Shown in pieces: positions 40,793 through 49,239 of a stretch of 64,000 bases of DNA (within the stretch, counting starts at the first letter, position 1; each line of letters opens with the position of its first letter). The notes below the pieces were generated by a model that worked only from the letters and a program-made list of their open reading frames with translations, did not search any database and had not been told where the DNA came from. Source of the DNA: 55-13 sp964501275 (lineage in GTDB: Bacteria; Armatimonadota; Fimbriimonadia; Fimbriimonadales; Fimbriimonadaceae); NCBI GenBank assembly GCA_964501275.1, contig CAZCSP010000024.1, positions 1 to 64,000 on the forward strand. The letters run 5' to 3'. The position numbers and the translations under genes are program-made.

Positions 40793-42442
40793 TTAAACTT
40801 CAATAACGACCGGCAACACCATCGGTCGGCGCTGGGCTTTCTTCTGGATCGCGCGCTTCACCACGTCCGCTGCATCCGACTTCACGCGCCCAACGTCCTT
40901 CAATTCGTCGCGGCTCAAGTTCTGTAGCGCATCGCAAAGGTGGTCGAATGCGTTCTCCAGGGAGCCAGCCGGTCCGTGGAACCCTTTACTCTGGATCACG
41001 GGGTCGGCAACGATCTCTCCCTTCTCGACATCCAGCGCGATCGTCACCACCACGATCCCGTCGTTGGCGACGTTGAAGCGATCCCTCAGAATGTCGTCGG
41101 TGACGCCCGGTGTTCCGGTGTTGTCCACCAAGACCCTTCCATAAGGGACGGCGTCGGCTTCGATATGGGCCGATGTGTCGTCCATGCAGAGCGCGTCGCC
41201 GTCGGAGAGGGTGAAGACGCGGTGCTCGGGATAGCCCATCTCGACCGCGATCTGGTTGTAGAGATGCTGGTGCCGAGGCTCGCCGTGGACCGGGGCCACG
41301 TAGTAGGGCCGGGTCAGGTTGATCATCATCTTCAGCTCTTCCTGATAGGCGTGGCCGCTGACGTGGATCGGGGTGGGCGAGTCGTAAACGACATGGCAGC
41401 CTTGGCGGAACAGGCGGTTGACCGTGCGCCAGATGGCCCCTTCGTTGCCGGGGATGGGCCGGGCGCTGTAGATGAGGGTGTCCCCCTGCTTGATTTGGAG
41501 TCGCCCATACTCGCCCTTCGACATCTGGACCAGCGCCGACATCGGTTCGCCCTGACTTCCTGTCGTGAGGATGGCGACCTGGTTGTCCTGGTACATCTTC
41601 ATGTCGCCCAGACCGATTCGCGTCCCCTTGGGAATCTTCACATAGCCCATCCGCTCGCAGATATCCATGTTCTGCTCCATGCGTCGACCGACTACGGCCA
41701 CCTTGCGTCCGTACTCGGCAGCGGTTTCATAGAGCTGCTGCATCCGATGGATATTGCTGGCGAAAGTCGTGAGGAGGATGCGTCCTTGGGCCTGGGAGAA
41801 GACGTTTCGCAACCCCTCGCTCACCCGTCGCTCACTGGGACCCCAACCGGGGCGCTCAACGTTGGTCGAATCACTGAGGAGAAGTAGAACGCCCTCGCGC
41901 CCCAACTCCCCAATGCGGGTGATATTGGTCAGTTTGCTATCGACCGGGGTGAAATCGAACTTGAAGTCGGCGGTGAAGAAGACGATCCCGTGGGAGGTGC
42001 GGACCGCCATGCAACAGGTCTCCGGGATCGAGTGGGTGATTCTCACCGGCTCCACCGACAGATCGCCCGCCTCAATGATGTCCCCCGGCTTGAATACCTT
42101 GTAATTGACTTTGGTGCTCGGAATCTTCTCGTCGAGCTTGCTCTTCAAGAGGGCGTGGGTGAACTCGGTGAGGTAGAGCGGACAGTCCAGGTGGGGCAAT
42201 AGGTAGGGAAGTCCCCCAACATGATCCTCGTGAGCATGGGTGATGAAGATTCCCTTCACCCGATGCTTGTTTTCGATCAGGTAGGAGAAGTCTGGGATAA
42301 CGATATCGATCCCCAGCATCTCTTCGGTCGGGAAGGAGAGGCCACAGTCGATGACAACGATATCATCCCCTTGCTCTACCAGTGTGCAATTCTTACCAAT
42401 CTCACCCACTCCACCAAGAGGGATGACGCGTACGAGGGACAT
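40793..42442 (-). CDS. rnj: Ribonuclease J
   Basis: A 549-residue beta-CASP metallo-beta-lactamase RNase with 5'-exo and endonuclease activity in mRNA decay and rRNA maturation. Motif 2 HAHEDH is at 69-74, and the later FFTADFKFD, DSTNVERPG, HVSGHAYQEEL and PYYVAPVHGEPRH motifs are complete. The C-terminal domain is normal. Two toxin-antitoxin genes follow at once, hicB and hicA, so an RNA-degrading enzyme and an RNA-cutting toxin share a transcript. The start has TACCCT about eight bases upstream. Confidence 0.95.
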   Translation of the reverse strand: MSLVRVIPLGGVGEIGKNCTLVEQGDDIVVIDCGLSFPTEEMLGIDIVIPDFSYLIENKHRVKGIFITHAHEDHVGGLPYLLPHLDCPLYLTEFTHALLKSKLDEKIPSTKVNYKVFKPGDIIEAGDLSVEPVRITHSIPETCCMAVRTSHGIVFFTADFKFDFTPVDSKLTNITRIGELGREGVLLLLSDSTNVERPGWGPSERRVSEGLRNVFSQAQGRILLTTFASNIHRMQQLYETAAEYGRKVAVVGRRMEQNMDICERMGYVKIPKGTRIGLGDMKMYQDNQVAILTTGSQGEPMSALVQMSKGEYGRLQIKQGDTLIYSARPIPGNEGAIWRTVNRLFRQGCHVVYDSPTPIHVSGHAYQEELKMMINLTRPYYVAPVHGEPRHQHLYNQIAVEMGYPEHRVFTLSDGDALCMDDTSAHIEADAVPYGRVLVDNTGTPGVTDDILRDRFNVANDGIVVVTIALDVEKGEIVADPVIQSKGFHGPAGSLENAFDHLCDALQNLSRDELKDVGRVKSDAADVVKRAIQKKAQRRPMVLPVVIEV

Positions 42443-42658
42443 TGCCGAATAGGGTACCAGTTGCGAGGTGGCGTTAGGCGCAGGCTATTGAATGTTCCCG
42501 GATAGTTTAGTCCGTCAGCGATTTCAATTGACCTGTAGAATTTGCCCAGAGCAGAACCTTCATGAAGCAGCGATCGAGCCCCGCCCGGGCTGTAGACAGG
42601 ATAGAATAAGGGCGTTACAAAGGCGTTACGGGCAGTCTCCTGGATTCTAATTGGCCTG

Positions 42659-43111
42659 CTAAGTATGGTTCTCCGCAAACTCCCGCATGGTGGCTAGAGT
42701 TTTAGGGCCGATGCCAGGAGCTTGGGCTAATTTGTCTTCTTGGATGGCGATCTTGAGCGATTCCAAGGAGTGGACGCCGTAGTTTTGGAAGAGGAAGCGG
42801 GCGGTCTTTGCGCCGACTCCGGGAATGCGAACCAGTTCCAAGACGGAGTCGGGCGCCTGGCTGGCCCACTCTTGGCGCTTGGAGCAGGTGCCGGTTTCCA
42901 GATACTCCTTGATGTAGAGTTTGATGAGCTTGCCCACGCCCGGAATCTCGTCCAGCCGCCCTTCGCTCTTCAGCGTTTGAACCGACTCGGGCATCTTCTC
43001 GATGCTCCGGGCGATCAGGGTGTAGCGCGTGGCGTGAGACTCCTCATAGCCTGCGATGATGAGGAAGTCGCGCAGGTCCCGGAGTTCTTGGGCGAGTTCG
43101 GCGTTGGTCAT
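42659..43111 (-). CDS. Stand-alone DNA polymerase X N-terminal-like helix-hairpin-helix protein
   Basis: A 150-residue protein equal to the N-terminal 8-kDa and fingers parts of family X polymerases: LRDLRDFLIIAGYEESHATRYTLIARSIEKM, then two helix-hairpin-helix motifs (IPGVGKLIKLYIKEYL and IPGVGAKTARFLFQNYG) and a third near the end (APGIGPKTLA). No polymerase palm or PHP domain is encoded. It could bind DNA ends non-specifically. The full polymerase is expected elsewhere or lost. TACGAT lies six bases before the ATG. Confidence 0.72.
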   Translation of the reverse strand: MTNAELAQELRDLRDFLIIAGYEESHATRYTLIARSIEKMPESVQTLKSEGRLDEIPGVGKLIKLYIKEYLETGTCSKRQEWASQAPDSVLELVRIPGVGAKTARFLFQNYGVHSLESLKIAIQEDKLAQAPGIGPKTLATMREFAENHT

Positions 43112-43117
43112 CTACCC

Positions 43118-43123
43118 ATCGTA
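43118..43123 (-). promoter_or_regulatory. -10 element TACGAT, leaderless
   Basis: TACGAT, six bases, then the ATG at 43111. Confidence 0.45.
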
Positions 43124-43152
43124 GCCTATCGTAAGCCGTGCTTTCGGCGGCA

Positions 43153-43362
43153 TCATGGGTGCCGGTAACGGCGGAACAGGAGATAAACGCCCACTCCAAC
43201 CAGCGGAAATGCCACCAGAATCCACGCCTCTGGATGGAGCGTTAGCGTTGGGGTCGAGATCGTAATGCTGGCGTTGCCGAGGAGGTGAAGGATGCCCACC
43301 GTCGCGAGCGCGAGCAACAAAATCAGAATCCCACCAACCCAGACAAATGCTTTCCAATTCAC
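43153..43362 (-). CDS. Small two-helix membrane protein
   Basis: A 69-residue protein with two hydrophobic helices (about 8-27 and 44-63) joined by a Thr/Ser strand. Its ATG overlaps the stop of the D-aminoacylase gene (ATGA at 43359-43362), so it is translationally coupled to it. No family recognised. Confidence 0.55.
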   Translation of the reverse strand: MNWKAFVWVGGILILLLALATVGILHLLGNASITISTPTLTLHPEAWILVAFPLVGVGVYLLFRRYRHP

Positions 43363-44930
43363 TGTGTTAATCCTTGCCTATGCTTCAATGCCCGTCCCGG
43401 ACGCTTGCCCATCTTCTTTTCATTCTGGATCACCGGAACACCGTTTACGACAACATGCTTGAACCCAATCGCGTAGTGGTGCGGGTCTTCGTAGGTAGAG
43501 GCGTCGCGGACTTTTTCCGGGTCGAAGACGACGATATCCGCCGCCATTCCGGGCTTGATCAGACCGCGGTCGTGGAAGCGGAAGGAGTTGGCGGGGAGGG
43601 AGGTCATTTTGCGGATCGCGTCTTCCAGGGTGATCGCTTTGAACTCGCGGACGTAGCGGCTTAGGACCCGGGCGTTGTTCCCGTAGCTTCTCGGGTGGGG
43701 CATGTCTTTGCCGAAGTCTCGGCAGGAGCCATCTGCCGCGAACATCGTGGTCGGGAGTTGCATGAAAGTCTTGATGTCGTCCTCGTTCATGCCGAAAAAG
43801 ATGCCCGCCGCCCCGCCGCTGGCTTCGACCTCGAAGAGGAACTCCATCTGGCTCTCCAGCGAGTCGTCGCCCTTCAGCTTCTTGGTCGCTTGGGGAACCG
43901 TGAGGCCGTTGAGGCTGGAATTGCTTCCGATTCGGGCGACCACCGCGTAGCTGTAGTCCTCATCCTTACGCAAGTCCAGGTTCTTCTTCATCTCATCGAT
44001 CATGCGCTGCTTTACGGCGGGGTCTTTCAGGCGTTGGCGGAAGCGTTCCCTACCACCCTCCCGCGCCCAGGATGGGATCATTTGGGTGAGGTTGGTGCTG
44101 CTGGCGGTGTAGACGTACTGGTCTTGGGTCACATCGAGACCATCCCGTCGGGCTTTGGCCAGAGTCTCCAAGACCTTGTCCGTGTTCCCCCAACCGGCTT
44201 TGCCCAGTTTGAGGTGGGAGATTTGGACGCGGATGCCGGAGCCGCGACCGATGGCGAACGCCTCTTCCAACGCCTTCAACACCTCGTCGCTCTCGTTGCG
44301 CATGTGGGTGGCGTAGATGCCGTCGTAGCCGTTGGCGATCTTGGCGAGGGCTACAATTTCATCAGTCTTGGCGAAGGTTCCGGGAAGGTAGATGAGGCCG
44401 GTGGAGAGGCCGCATGCGCCCTGGCGCATCGCGTTCTCCACCGCCATCTTCATCTGGGTGAGTTCGGCGGGGGTCGGAGGACGGTCGAAAGAGCCGCCCA
44501 TCGCCGCTGAGCGAACCGTGTTGTGCCCAATGAGGGTCGCCACATTCACCGCCGTCTTGCGATCCACCTCTTTGAAGAAGTTGGCCACGTTCGGGACGGA
44601 GGTGCCGCAGTTGCCCACGACGATGGTGGTGACGCCCATGCGGACGTAGTTATCGGCATCAGGCAGTCGGGTGACGTTCTCGGCGTGAGTGTGGACGTCG
44701 ATGAACCCTGGGCTGACGATCATGCCTTTGGCATCGAGGACCTGATCGGCGGTCCCCAAGTTCCGCCCGATCTTCACGATCTTGCCCTTGTGGATGGCGA
44801 CATCGGCATAGTAGGCAGGATTGCCAGCCCCATCCACCACCCGCCCACCCCGGACGATCAGGTCGAACTTGGGGGGCGACTGGTTGGCGGCTAGGGCGGT
44901 GAGGCCAAGGATGAAGGCGAGGAACTTCAC
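43359..44930 (-). CDS. Secreted N-acyl-D-amino-acid deacylase (amidohydrolase)
   Basis: A 523-residue amidohydrolase-superfamily enzyme with a short signal peptide (KFLAFILGLTALA), so likely exported or periplasmic. D-aminoacylase motifs are complete: FIDVHTHAEN (H80, H82), the cysteine ligand GNCG, STGLIYLPG, ATHMRNE and QISHLK, and near the end GMAADIVVFDPEKV. It hydrolyses N-acyl-D-amino acids or N-acyl-D-Glu from cell-wall debris. GTG start with TAAAAT at six bases. Confidence 0.85.
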   Translation of the reverse strand: MKFLAFILGLTALAANQSPPKFDLIVRGGRVVDGAGNPAYYADVAIHKGKIVKIGRNLGTADQVLDAKGMIVSPGFIDVHTHAENVTRLPDADNYVRMGVTTIVVGNCGTSVPNVANFFKEVDRKTAVNVATLIGHNTVRSAAMGGSFDRPPTPAELTQMKMAVENAMRQGACGLSTGLIYLPGTFAKTDEIVALAKIANGYDGIYATHMRNESDEVLKALEEAFAIGRGSGIRVQISHLKLGKAGWGNTDKVLETLAKARRDGLDVTQDQYVYTASSTNLTQMIPSWAREGGRERFRQRLKDPAVKQRMIDEMKKNLDLRKDEDYSYAVVARIGSNSSLNGLTVPQATKKLKGDDSLESQMEFLFEVEASGGAAGIFFGMNEDDIKTFMQLPTTMFAADGSCRDFGKDMPHPRSYGNNARVLSRYVREFKAITLEDAIRKMTSLPANSFRFHDRGLIKPGMAADIVVFDPEKVRDASTYEDPHHYAIGFKHVVVNGVPVIQNEKKMGKRPGRALKHRQGLTQ

Positions 44931-44936
44931 CCTGAC

Positions 44937-44942
44937 ATTTTA
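44937..44942 (-). promoter_or_regulatory. -10 element TAAAAT, leaderless, for D-aminoacylase
   Basis: TAAAAT, six bases, then GTG at 44930. It overlaps the stop codon of the doc gene. Confidence 0.55.
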
Positions 44943-45335
44943 CGGCGCGGGGGCAACGTGAGTCCTGAGAAACTCAAAAACATCTCCCCTCGAGACCTCT
45001 CCCGTAGTCATGCGGATGGTGAGATTGACCAACTGCGACTGGTGGGCCAGTATCTGGAAGCCGTTGAGAAGCAGAAAAACGTCGGCGGCTCTCAGCCCGA
45101 TACGCTTATTGCCGTCGACGAATGGATGATTCATCACCAAGCTGTGCCAAAGCGCACCTGCCATCGACTCCAAGTCCTGATAGAGGTATTCGCCGTCGAA
45201 CGTTTGCTGGGGCAAGAGGACGGCGCTCTCCAGCAAGCCGAGATCCCGCAGGCCGTGGGAACCTCCGTAGCGATCTATCGAATGGCGATGGAGGCCCACA
45301 ACTTGGTCGACGGTCAGAAAGACGACACCCGTCAC
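44940..45335 (-). CDS. doc: Doc/Fic-type toxin
   Basis: A 131-residue Fic-domain protein of the Doc branch: LTVDQVVGLH, YGGSHGLRDLGLLESAV and the core HPFVDGNKRIG (H70 to G80). Doc phosphorylates elongation factor Tu rather than adenylylating targets. The partner antitoxin upstream is AbrB-like rather than Phd. Its start overlaps the antitoxin stop (ATGA). Confidence 0.88.
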   Translation of the reverse strand: MTGVVFLTVDQVVGLHRHSIDRYGGSHGLRDLGLLESAVLLPQQTFDGEYLYQDLESMAGALWHSLVMNHPFVDGNKRIGLRAADVFLLLNGFQILAHQSQLVNLTIRMTTGEVSRGDVFEFLRTHVAPAP

Positions 45336-45538
45336 TTAGCCAATTCCCGATACGTGTCGTGAAACTTCGCATCGGTATAGGCTTCCGCATCTTCCAGGCT
45401 CATGGTGGGACGGCTGAGAACGATTCGCCCGCTCTCGTAAGTGACCTTGACGGTCTCTCGAACGCCAAGGTGGGCCTTCATGTCCTTGGACATGATGAGA
45501 GCCTCGCTGTTTCCGACCTTGATGAGCTTCTTTCTCAT
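45332..45538 (-). CDS. AbrB/MazE-type antitoxin
   Basis: A 68-residue protein with the swapped-hairpin DNA-binding fold (KKLIKVGNSEALIMSKDMKAHLGV, VKVTYESGRIVLSRP) and a C-terminal toxin-wrapping tail. Paired with Doc. Autoregulation is likely through the palindromes directly upstream. Confidence 0.8.
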   Translation of the reverse strand: MRKKLIKVGNSEALIMSKDMKAHLGVRETVKVTYESGRIVLSRPTMSLEDAEAYTDAKFHDTYRELAK

Positions 45539-45574
45539 AACAATGTTATTATGGCGTCATAACGCCGTTATAAC
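45539..45574 (-). promoter_or_regulatory. Operator region of the AbrB/Doc operon
   Basis: It contains AACAATGTT, GGCGTCATAACGCC and GTTATAAC (each a palindrome) in 36 bases, with CATAAT nine bases before the ATG. The overlapping inverted repeats suit binding by the AbrB-like dimer. Confidence 0.55.
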
Positions 45575-45613
45575 AAGCCCCATCGTCAAAAACCTGCCAA
45601 AACTCCTACTGCC

Positions 45614-47086
45614 TCAGTTGGCCGGCACGATGCGGATGATCCTGTCTGGGCCGTTGAGGGCGATGTAGATGTTGCCGTCGGGGCCGCAGGCTACGTCGCG
45701 GATTCGGCCCATGCCCCAGACGATCTCCTCCCGCTCCAGCATCTGGCCCTTGGAGACTTTAAACCGGTCGAGGTTGTTGCCGACCAGACCGCCGGCGAAG
45801 AGATCGCCTTTCCACTTGGCGAAAGCTCCGTTGCGATAGGTGTCCAGGCCGCTTGCGCCGATGGACGGTAGCCAGCGGAAAACGGGTTGGACGATGGCCT
45901 TGCCGTCGGTCATCCAGGGGGTTCGGAAGGGTGAGTCGTTGTAGTTGATGCTCCAGACTGCGAGGGGCCAGCCGTAGTTTGCGCCCTTCTTGACCTCGTT
46001 CAGTTCATCGCCGCCGCGAGGGCCGTGCTCGGTGTCCCAGAGTCGCCCTTCTGTATCAAAGGCAAGGCCCTGGGGATTGCGATGTCCATAGGTCCAAGTA
46101 GCCTTTTCTGCGTTGGCGGTATTGACATACGGGTTGTCCGACGGAACCTTGCCGTCATCGTGGAGGCGCATCACTTTGCCATAGGGGTTCTCCAACAATT
46201 GGGCGCGCTCGTTTACACCACGCTCTCCGACCGTGAAGTAGACGTAATCCTTGTCGAACACGATCTTGCTGCCAAAGTGGATGCCCGCGCCCGAATAGAA
46301 CCGCTGTTCTGCCTGCCAGATCGTCTGCTGATCGGTCCAAGTCGCCTGGTCGCCGTCGAACTTCAGTTTGCCGCGAACAATCTTGGTCATACCCCCTCGA
46401 CCTTCGGTCGCCGGTTCGGTATAGGAAAGGTAGATCCATCCGTTTGATCGGTAGTTGGGGTGAACGGCTACGTCCATCAGACCACCCTGTCCCAGCTCAA
46501 CCGACTTGGGGACGCCCAAAACCTGCGGACCAAGTTTCCCATCTTTGACCACGTTCATATAGCCTGACCGGTTGGTGACCAGCATTCGCCCGTCGGAAAG
46601 CCAGTCGATGCCCCAGGGGGTCTTCAAACCACTTTCCACCACAGTTTCGATCCGGTAGTCGTGGTGTTTGGATTTGTAAACCCCGTTGGTCGGCTTCGGG
46701 CCGCCTTCGGTTTCTCGCAGGTAGCGGCCCTGGAGTTCGCGGATGTGGACGACCAATGCCCAGATCTCAGGATCGGACAGAGTTTGCCCGTAGGCTTCCA
46801 TCCCCATGTCGGGCACGCCGTTTTTGGTGGCGTCGAAGAACGGCTTGTCCCATTTCTGATCAAACTTGTCGCGAGTCAGGAGAGTCTTGGTGCCGCCGCC
46901 GCCGCCCTCGCCTCGCTCGCCATGGCACTTGCCGCAATACTCCAGATAGAGCTGGGTAACGTTGCGGCGAGACTGCTGTCCGCCTCCTTGTTCATTCGGC
47001 TTGGCGGCTTCAGTCGCGGATGGCATGCACATCCAGGAGAGCGTGGCTCCGCCGACAGCGGTGAGGAGAAGTAGAGACTTGGACAC
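45614..47086 (-). CDS. PQQ-type sugar dehydrogenase with cytochrome c domain, secreted
   Basis: A 490-residue exported protein. After a signal peptide (SKSLLLLTAVGGATLSW) it has a cytochrome c domain with heme motif CGKCH, then a six-bladed beta-propeller of the glucose/sorbosone dehydrogenase (PQQ) family: GIDWLSDGRMLVTNR, AVHPNYRSNGWIYL, GHRNPQGLAFD and EHGPRGGDELNE. It oxidises a sugar or alcohol and passes electrons to the respiratory chain. The frame is open further; the ATG at 47131 lies inside a palindrome. I choose GTG at 47086, which opens a clean signal peptide and has TAAATT seven bases before it. Confidence 0.82.
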   Translation of the reverse strand: MSKSLLLLTAVGGATLSWMCMPSATEAAKPNEQGGGQQSRRNVTQLYLEYCGKCHGERGEGGGGGTKTLLTRDKFDQKWDKPFFDATKNGVPDMGMEAYGQTLSDPEIWALVVHIRELQGRYLRETEGGPKPTNGVYKSKHHDYRIETVVESGLKTPWGIDWLSDGRMLVTNRSGYMNVVKDGKLGPQVLGVPKSVELGQGGLMDVAVHPNYRSNGWIYLSYTEPATEGRGGMTKIVRGKLKFDGDQATWTDQQTIWQAEQRFYSGAGIHFGSKIVFDKDYVYFTVGERGVNERAQLLENPYGKVMRLHDDGKVPSDNPYVNTANAEKATWTYGHRNPQGLAFDTEGRLWDTEHGPRGGDELNEVKKGANYGWPLAVWSINYNDSPFRTPWMTDGKAIVQPVFRWLPSIGASGLDTYRNGAFAKWKGDLFAGGLVGNNLDRFKVSKGQMLEREEIVWGMGRIRDVACGPDGNIYIALNGPDRIIRIVPAN

Positions 47087-47093
47087 GTTTGCG

Positions 47094-47099
47094 AATTTA
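47094..47099 (-). promoter_or_regulatory. -10 element TAAATT, leaderless, for PQQ dehydrogenase
   Basis: TAAATT, seven bases, then GTG at 47086. Confidence 0.4.
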
Positions 47100-47112
47100 C
47101 CTGCATTTCCCC

Positions 47113-47263
47113 CTGGGATCGCCGAATTCATTCGGCCAAAGCTTGTAGCCAGAACAGGTTGGGAGTCATAAGGAGGCAATCCACGAGTAAGCCCGAAACT
47201 CCGTTTCCCACTACAAGCAACATCCAACTACAAGCGTTGGCCGAATAAATTCGGCGATCCCAG
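47113..47263. repeat. Long hairpin repeat, GGCCGA family, copy 1
   Basis: 27-base arms ctgggatcgccgaattcatt (47113-47139) and its complement (47237-47263) with one mismatch. The loop contains cttgtag and cactacaagc units. It lies between two divergent genes. It shares the core cttcccactacaagc-type with the copy at 51238-51334. Confidence 0.9.
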
Positions 47264-47306
47264 CTTGCCCCTCTGGCCAGAATCCCTTATGATGAAGGCT
47301 AGGCTT

Positions 47307-48149
47307 ATGGCAAAGACTCTTGCAGGACCGGGGCGACGGGGCTTCGGGCAGACTTCGCGCAAGGACGCATGGTGGCTCACGCCCGCGGCGACCTTCGTCG
47401 TGCTGTCTGGATTTCTCATCTACGCGACTTGGGCGGCGTTCCAGGGGGCCAACTACACGCATGGCAATTACCTATCGCCGTTCTATTCGCCAGAGATTTT
47501 CGGCAACTCGCCCCACTCGATCTTTGGTCCAAAGCCGGGATGGTGGCCAGCTTGGCTACCGTTCAGCCCTGCGTTGATCATCCTGCCATTTCCCGCGCTG
47601 TTCCGCTTCACCTGCTACTACTACCGCGGGGCGTACTACAAAGCCTTCTGGGCCGATCCTCCGGCCTGCGCGGTGGGCGAGCCTCGCAAGAAATACACCG
47701 GGGAGAACGGCCTTCCCTTGATTCTGCAGAACGTCCACCGCTACTTCCTGTATGTGGCCCTCCTATTCCTGCTGGCCCTCACCCACGACGCCTGGAAAGG
47801 TTTCTGGTTCCCGGTGGGAGAGATGGGCAACTATGCTCCCGCGGGAATGGGGCCTATGCCCAACCAGCCGGTGGAGTTTGGCATCGGAGTCGGTTCGCTC
47901 GTCCTGTTACTGAACACGGTCCTCCTCAGCCTCTACACCCTCTCTTGCCACTCCTTCCGTCACCTGATCGGCGGCAAGAAGAACTGCCTCTCCAAAAAGA
48001 AGACCCAACTGGCCTGCTACAGTTGCGTCTCCGGCCTGAACACGAAGCACATGCTCTTCGCCTGGATGAGTCTTTTTGGAGTGATGTTTGCGGATGTTTA
48101 TGTGCGGATGTGCGCCATGGGAATCTGGACGGACTGGAGAATTTTGTAG
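47307..48149 (+). CDS. Succinate dehydrogenase membrane anchor, actinobacterial Sdh1-like
   Basis: A 280-residue membrane protein with about five helices. The segment FRFTCYYYRGAYYKAFWADPPACAV and the downstream LILQNVHRYFLYVALLFLLAL match the membrane anchor subunit encoded beside sdhA in mycobacterial-type succinate dehydrogenase (Sdh1). Two His (QNVHRY, SCHSFRHL) may ligate heme. sdhA lies 1.26 kb further on, beyond three toxin-antitoxin genes and a repeat; sdhB is not in the window. The start is the ATG at 47307, with AAGG eight bases upstream. Confidence 0.7.
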   Translation: MAKTLAGPGRRGFGQTSRKDAWWLTPAATFVVLSGFLIYATWAAFQGANYTHGNYLSPFYSPEIFGNSPHSIFGPKPGWWPAWLPFSPALIILPFPALFRFTCYYYRGAYYKAFWADPPACAVGEPRKKYTGENGLPLILQNVHRYFLYVALLFLLALTHDAWKGFWFPVGEMGNYAPAGMGPMPNQPVEFGIGVGSLVLLLNTVLLSLYTLSCHSFRHLIGGKKNCLSKKKTQLACYSCVSGLNTKHMLFAWMSLFGVMFADVYVRMCAMGIWTDWRIL

Positions 48150-48170
48150 CGACCGACAGAACTTCGAAAA

Positions 48171-48491
48171 TCAGTCAGCCAGTAAAATTGAACGGAACTC
48201 TTCCGGTGAATCAAATATCTGAAGCAACCGCATCGTTGGCTTACTTGGCTTTCTTGCCCCTTGCTCCCAACTCTGAAGGGTCTTCACACTCACAGCCAAC
48301 AACTTCGCGAATTGGGCTTGGCTCATATGGCGTCGTGTGCGAATGGCCACGACCTCTTCGCCGGTAAAGAGGCGACCGGCTGGCACGACGGTGGTCTGAA
48401 GGCTTAGATCGCCTCGCGCAAACTCGATCCCTTCGGCTAGACTCTTCTTTAGCCGCTGGGCTAGGGGACTTCGCTGATTATTGCCACTCAT
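48171..48491 (-). CDS. higA: XRE-type antitoxin, HigA-like
   Basis: A 106-residue helix-turn-helix protein. The C-terminal helices MSQAQFAKLLAVSVKTLQSWEQGARKPSKPTMRLL form a clear XRE DNA-binding domain. Its ATG overlaps the stop of the upstream toxin gene (ATGA). The toxin-first order is typical of higBA, with HigA both neutralising HigB and repressing the operon. Confidence 0.8.
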   Translation of the reverse strand: MSGNNQRSPLAQRLKKSLAEGIEFARGDLSLQTTVVPAGRLFTGEEVVAIRTRRHMSQAQFAKLLAVSVKTLQSWEQGARKPSKPTMRLLQIFDSPEEFRSILLAD

Positions 48492-48859
48492 AACTTTCCT
48501 CGTTTGCTCCTATCTCTTAGCTCTTCCACAAGTTGTTTCGCGAACATTGTCAGCTCTTGCTTCTCGTCGTTTGACAAGTTATCCGCCTCATCCTTGCCGT
48601 ATACGTCCAGCAGAAACAAGACTCCGAGATCCGGGATGTGGATGTAGATCACCCGCAATCCGCCTCTCTTTCCCATGCCGCGTCGCTTGTCACCCCACCT
48701 TAGCTTCCGCAGAGGAGAGGCACCGGGGATAACATCGCCTTTGTCCGGTTGCTCCGCGAGGATCGCTTGGAACTCTGCATAGGCGTCGTCGCTTCCAAAA
48801 TAGCTTTTGATGCTACTTGTGAAATCAATGGCCTCGATGAAGAGGTAGGCGTCACTCAT
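48488..48859 (-). CDS. higB: RelE/HigB-type toxin
   Basis: A 123-residue protein with RelE-superfamily features: FGSDDAYAEFQAILAEQPDKGDVIPG, then LRKLRWGDKRRGMGKRGGLRVIYIHIPDLGVLFLLDVYGKDEADNLS. It probably cuts ribosome-bound mRNA. A TATACT box and the palindrome cctacttagtagg-like sequence lie upstream, about 20 bases before the ATG, a likely operator. Confidence 0.82.
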   Translation of the reverse strand: MSDAYLFIEAIDFTSSIKSYFGSDDAYAEFQAILAEQPDKGDVIPGASPLRKLRWGDKRRGMGKRGGLRVIYIHIPDLGVLFLLDVYGKDEADNLSNDEKQELTMFAKQLVEELRDRSKRGKL

Positions 48860-48997
48860 GAACAGTCCTACTTAGTAGTATATCCCAAATCTAGTGTAGG
48901 TTATCTGTCAACTGACGGTTTCAGCCTGCACAACCACCGACGACGTCGAGGACCGCGAAAAGCTTGCCTCAAGCACGGCGACTATTTCCGTTCTACA

Positions 48998-49222
48998 ATG
49001 AGAGTAGAGTTGGAAGTGAATATCCTCACCGAACTGCAAGACGTTCTCATGAGCACTCCCGATACCCTCAGCGGGGCGGTGAGGTTCATTGGCACGCGAG
49101 TTCCCGTTCAGGCTCTTCTGGATACCCTTCGCCATAACCATTCGATCGACTACTTCCTGGAGGGTTACCCTGGCGTGATCCGAGAGCAGGCGGAAGCCGT
49201 TGTCGCGTTCAAACGCATTTAG
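48998..49222 (+). CDS. DUF433 antitoxin-like protein (orphan)
   Basis: A 74-residue DUF433 protein: MSTPDTLSGAVRFIGTRVPVQALLDTLRHNHSIDYFLEGYPG and QAEAVVAFKRI. DUF433 proteins are usually antitoxins paired with a PIN-like DUF5615 toxin; none follows here. A palindromic repeat begins 17 bases after its stop, so the partner may have been lost. The ATG overlaps a TACAAT box, so TTG at 49010 is an alternative start. Confidence 0.65.
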   Translation: MRVELEVNILTELQDVLMSTPDTLSGAVRFIGTRVPVQALLDTLRHNHSIDYFLEGYPGVIREQAEAVVAFKRI

Positions 49223-49239
49223 GTGAGCCAGGAGAAGGC

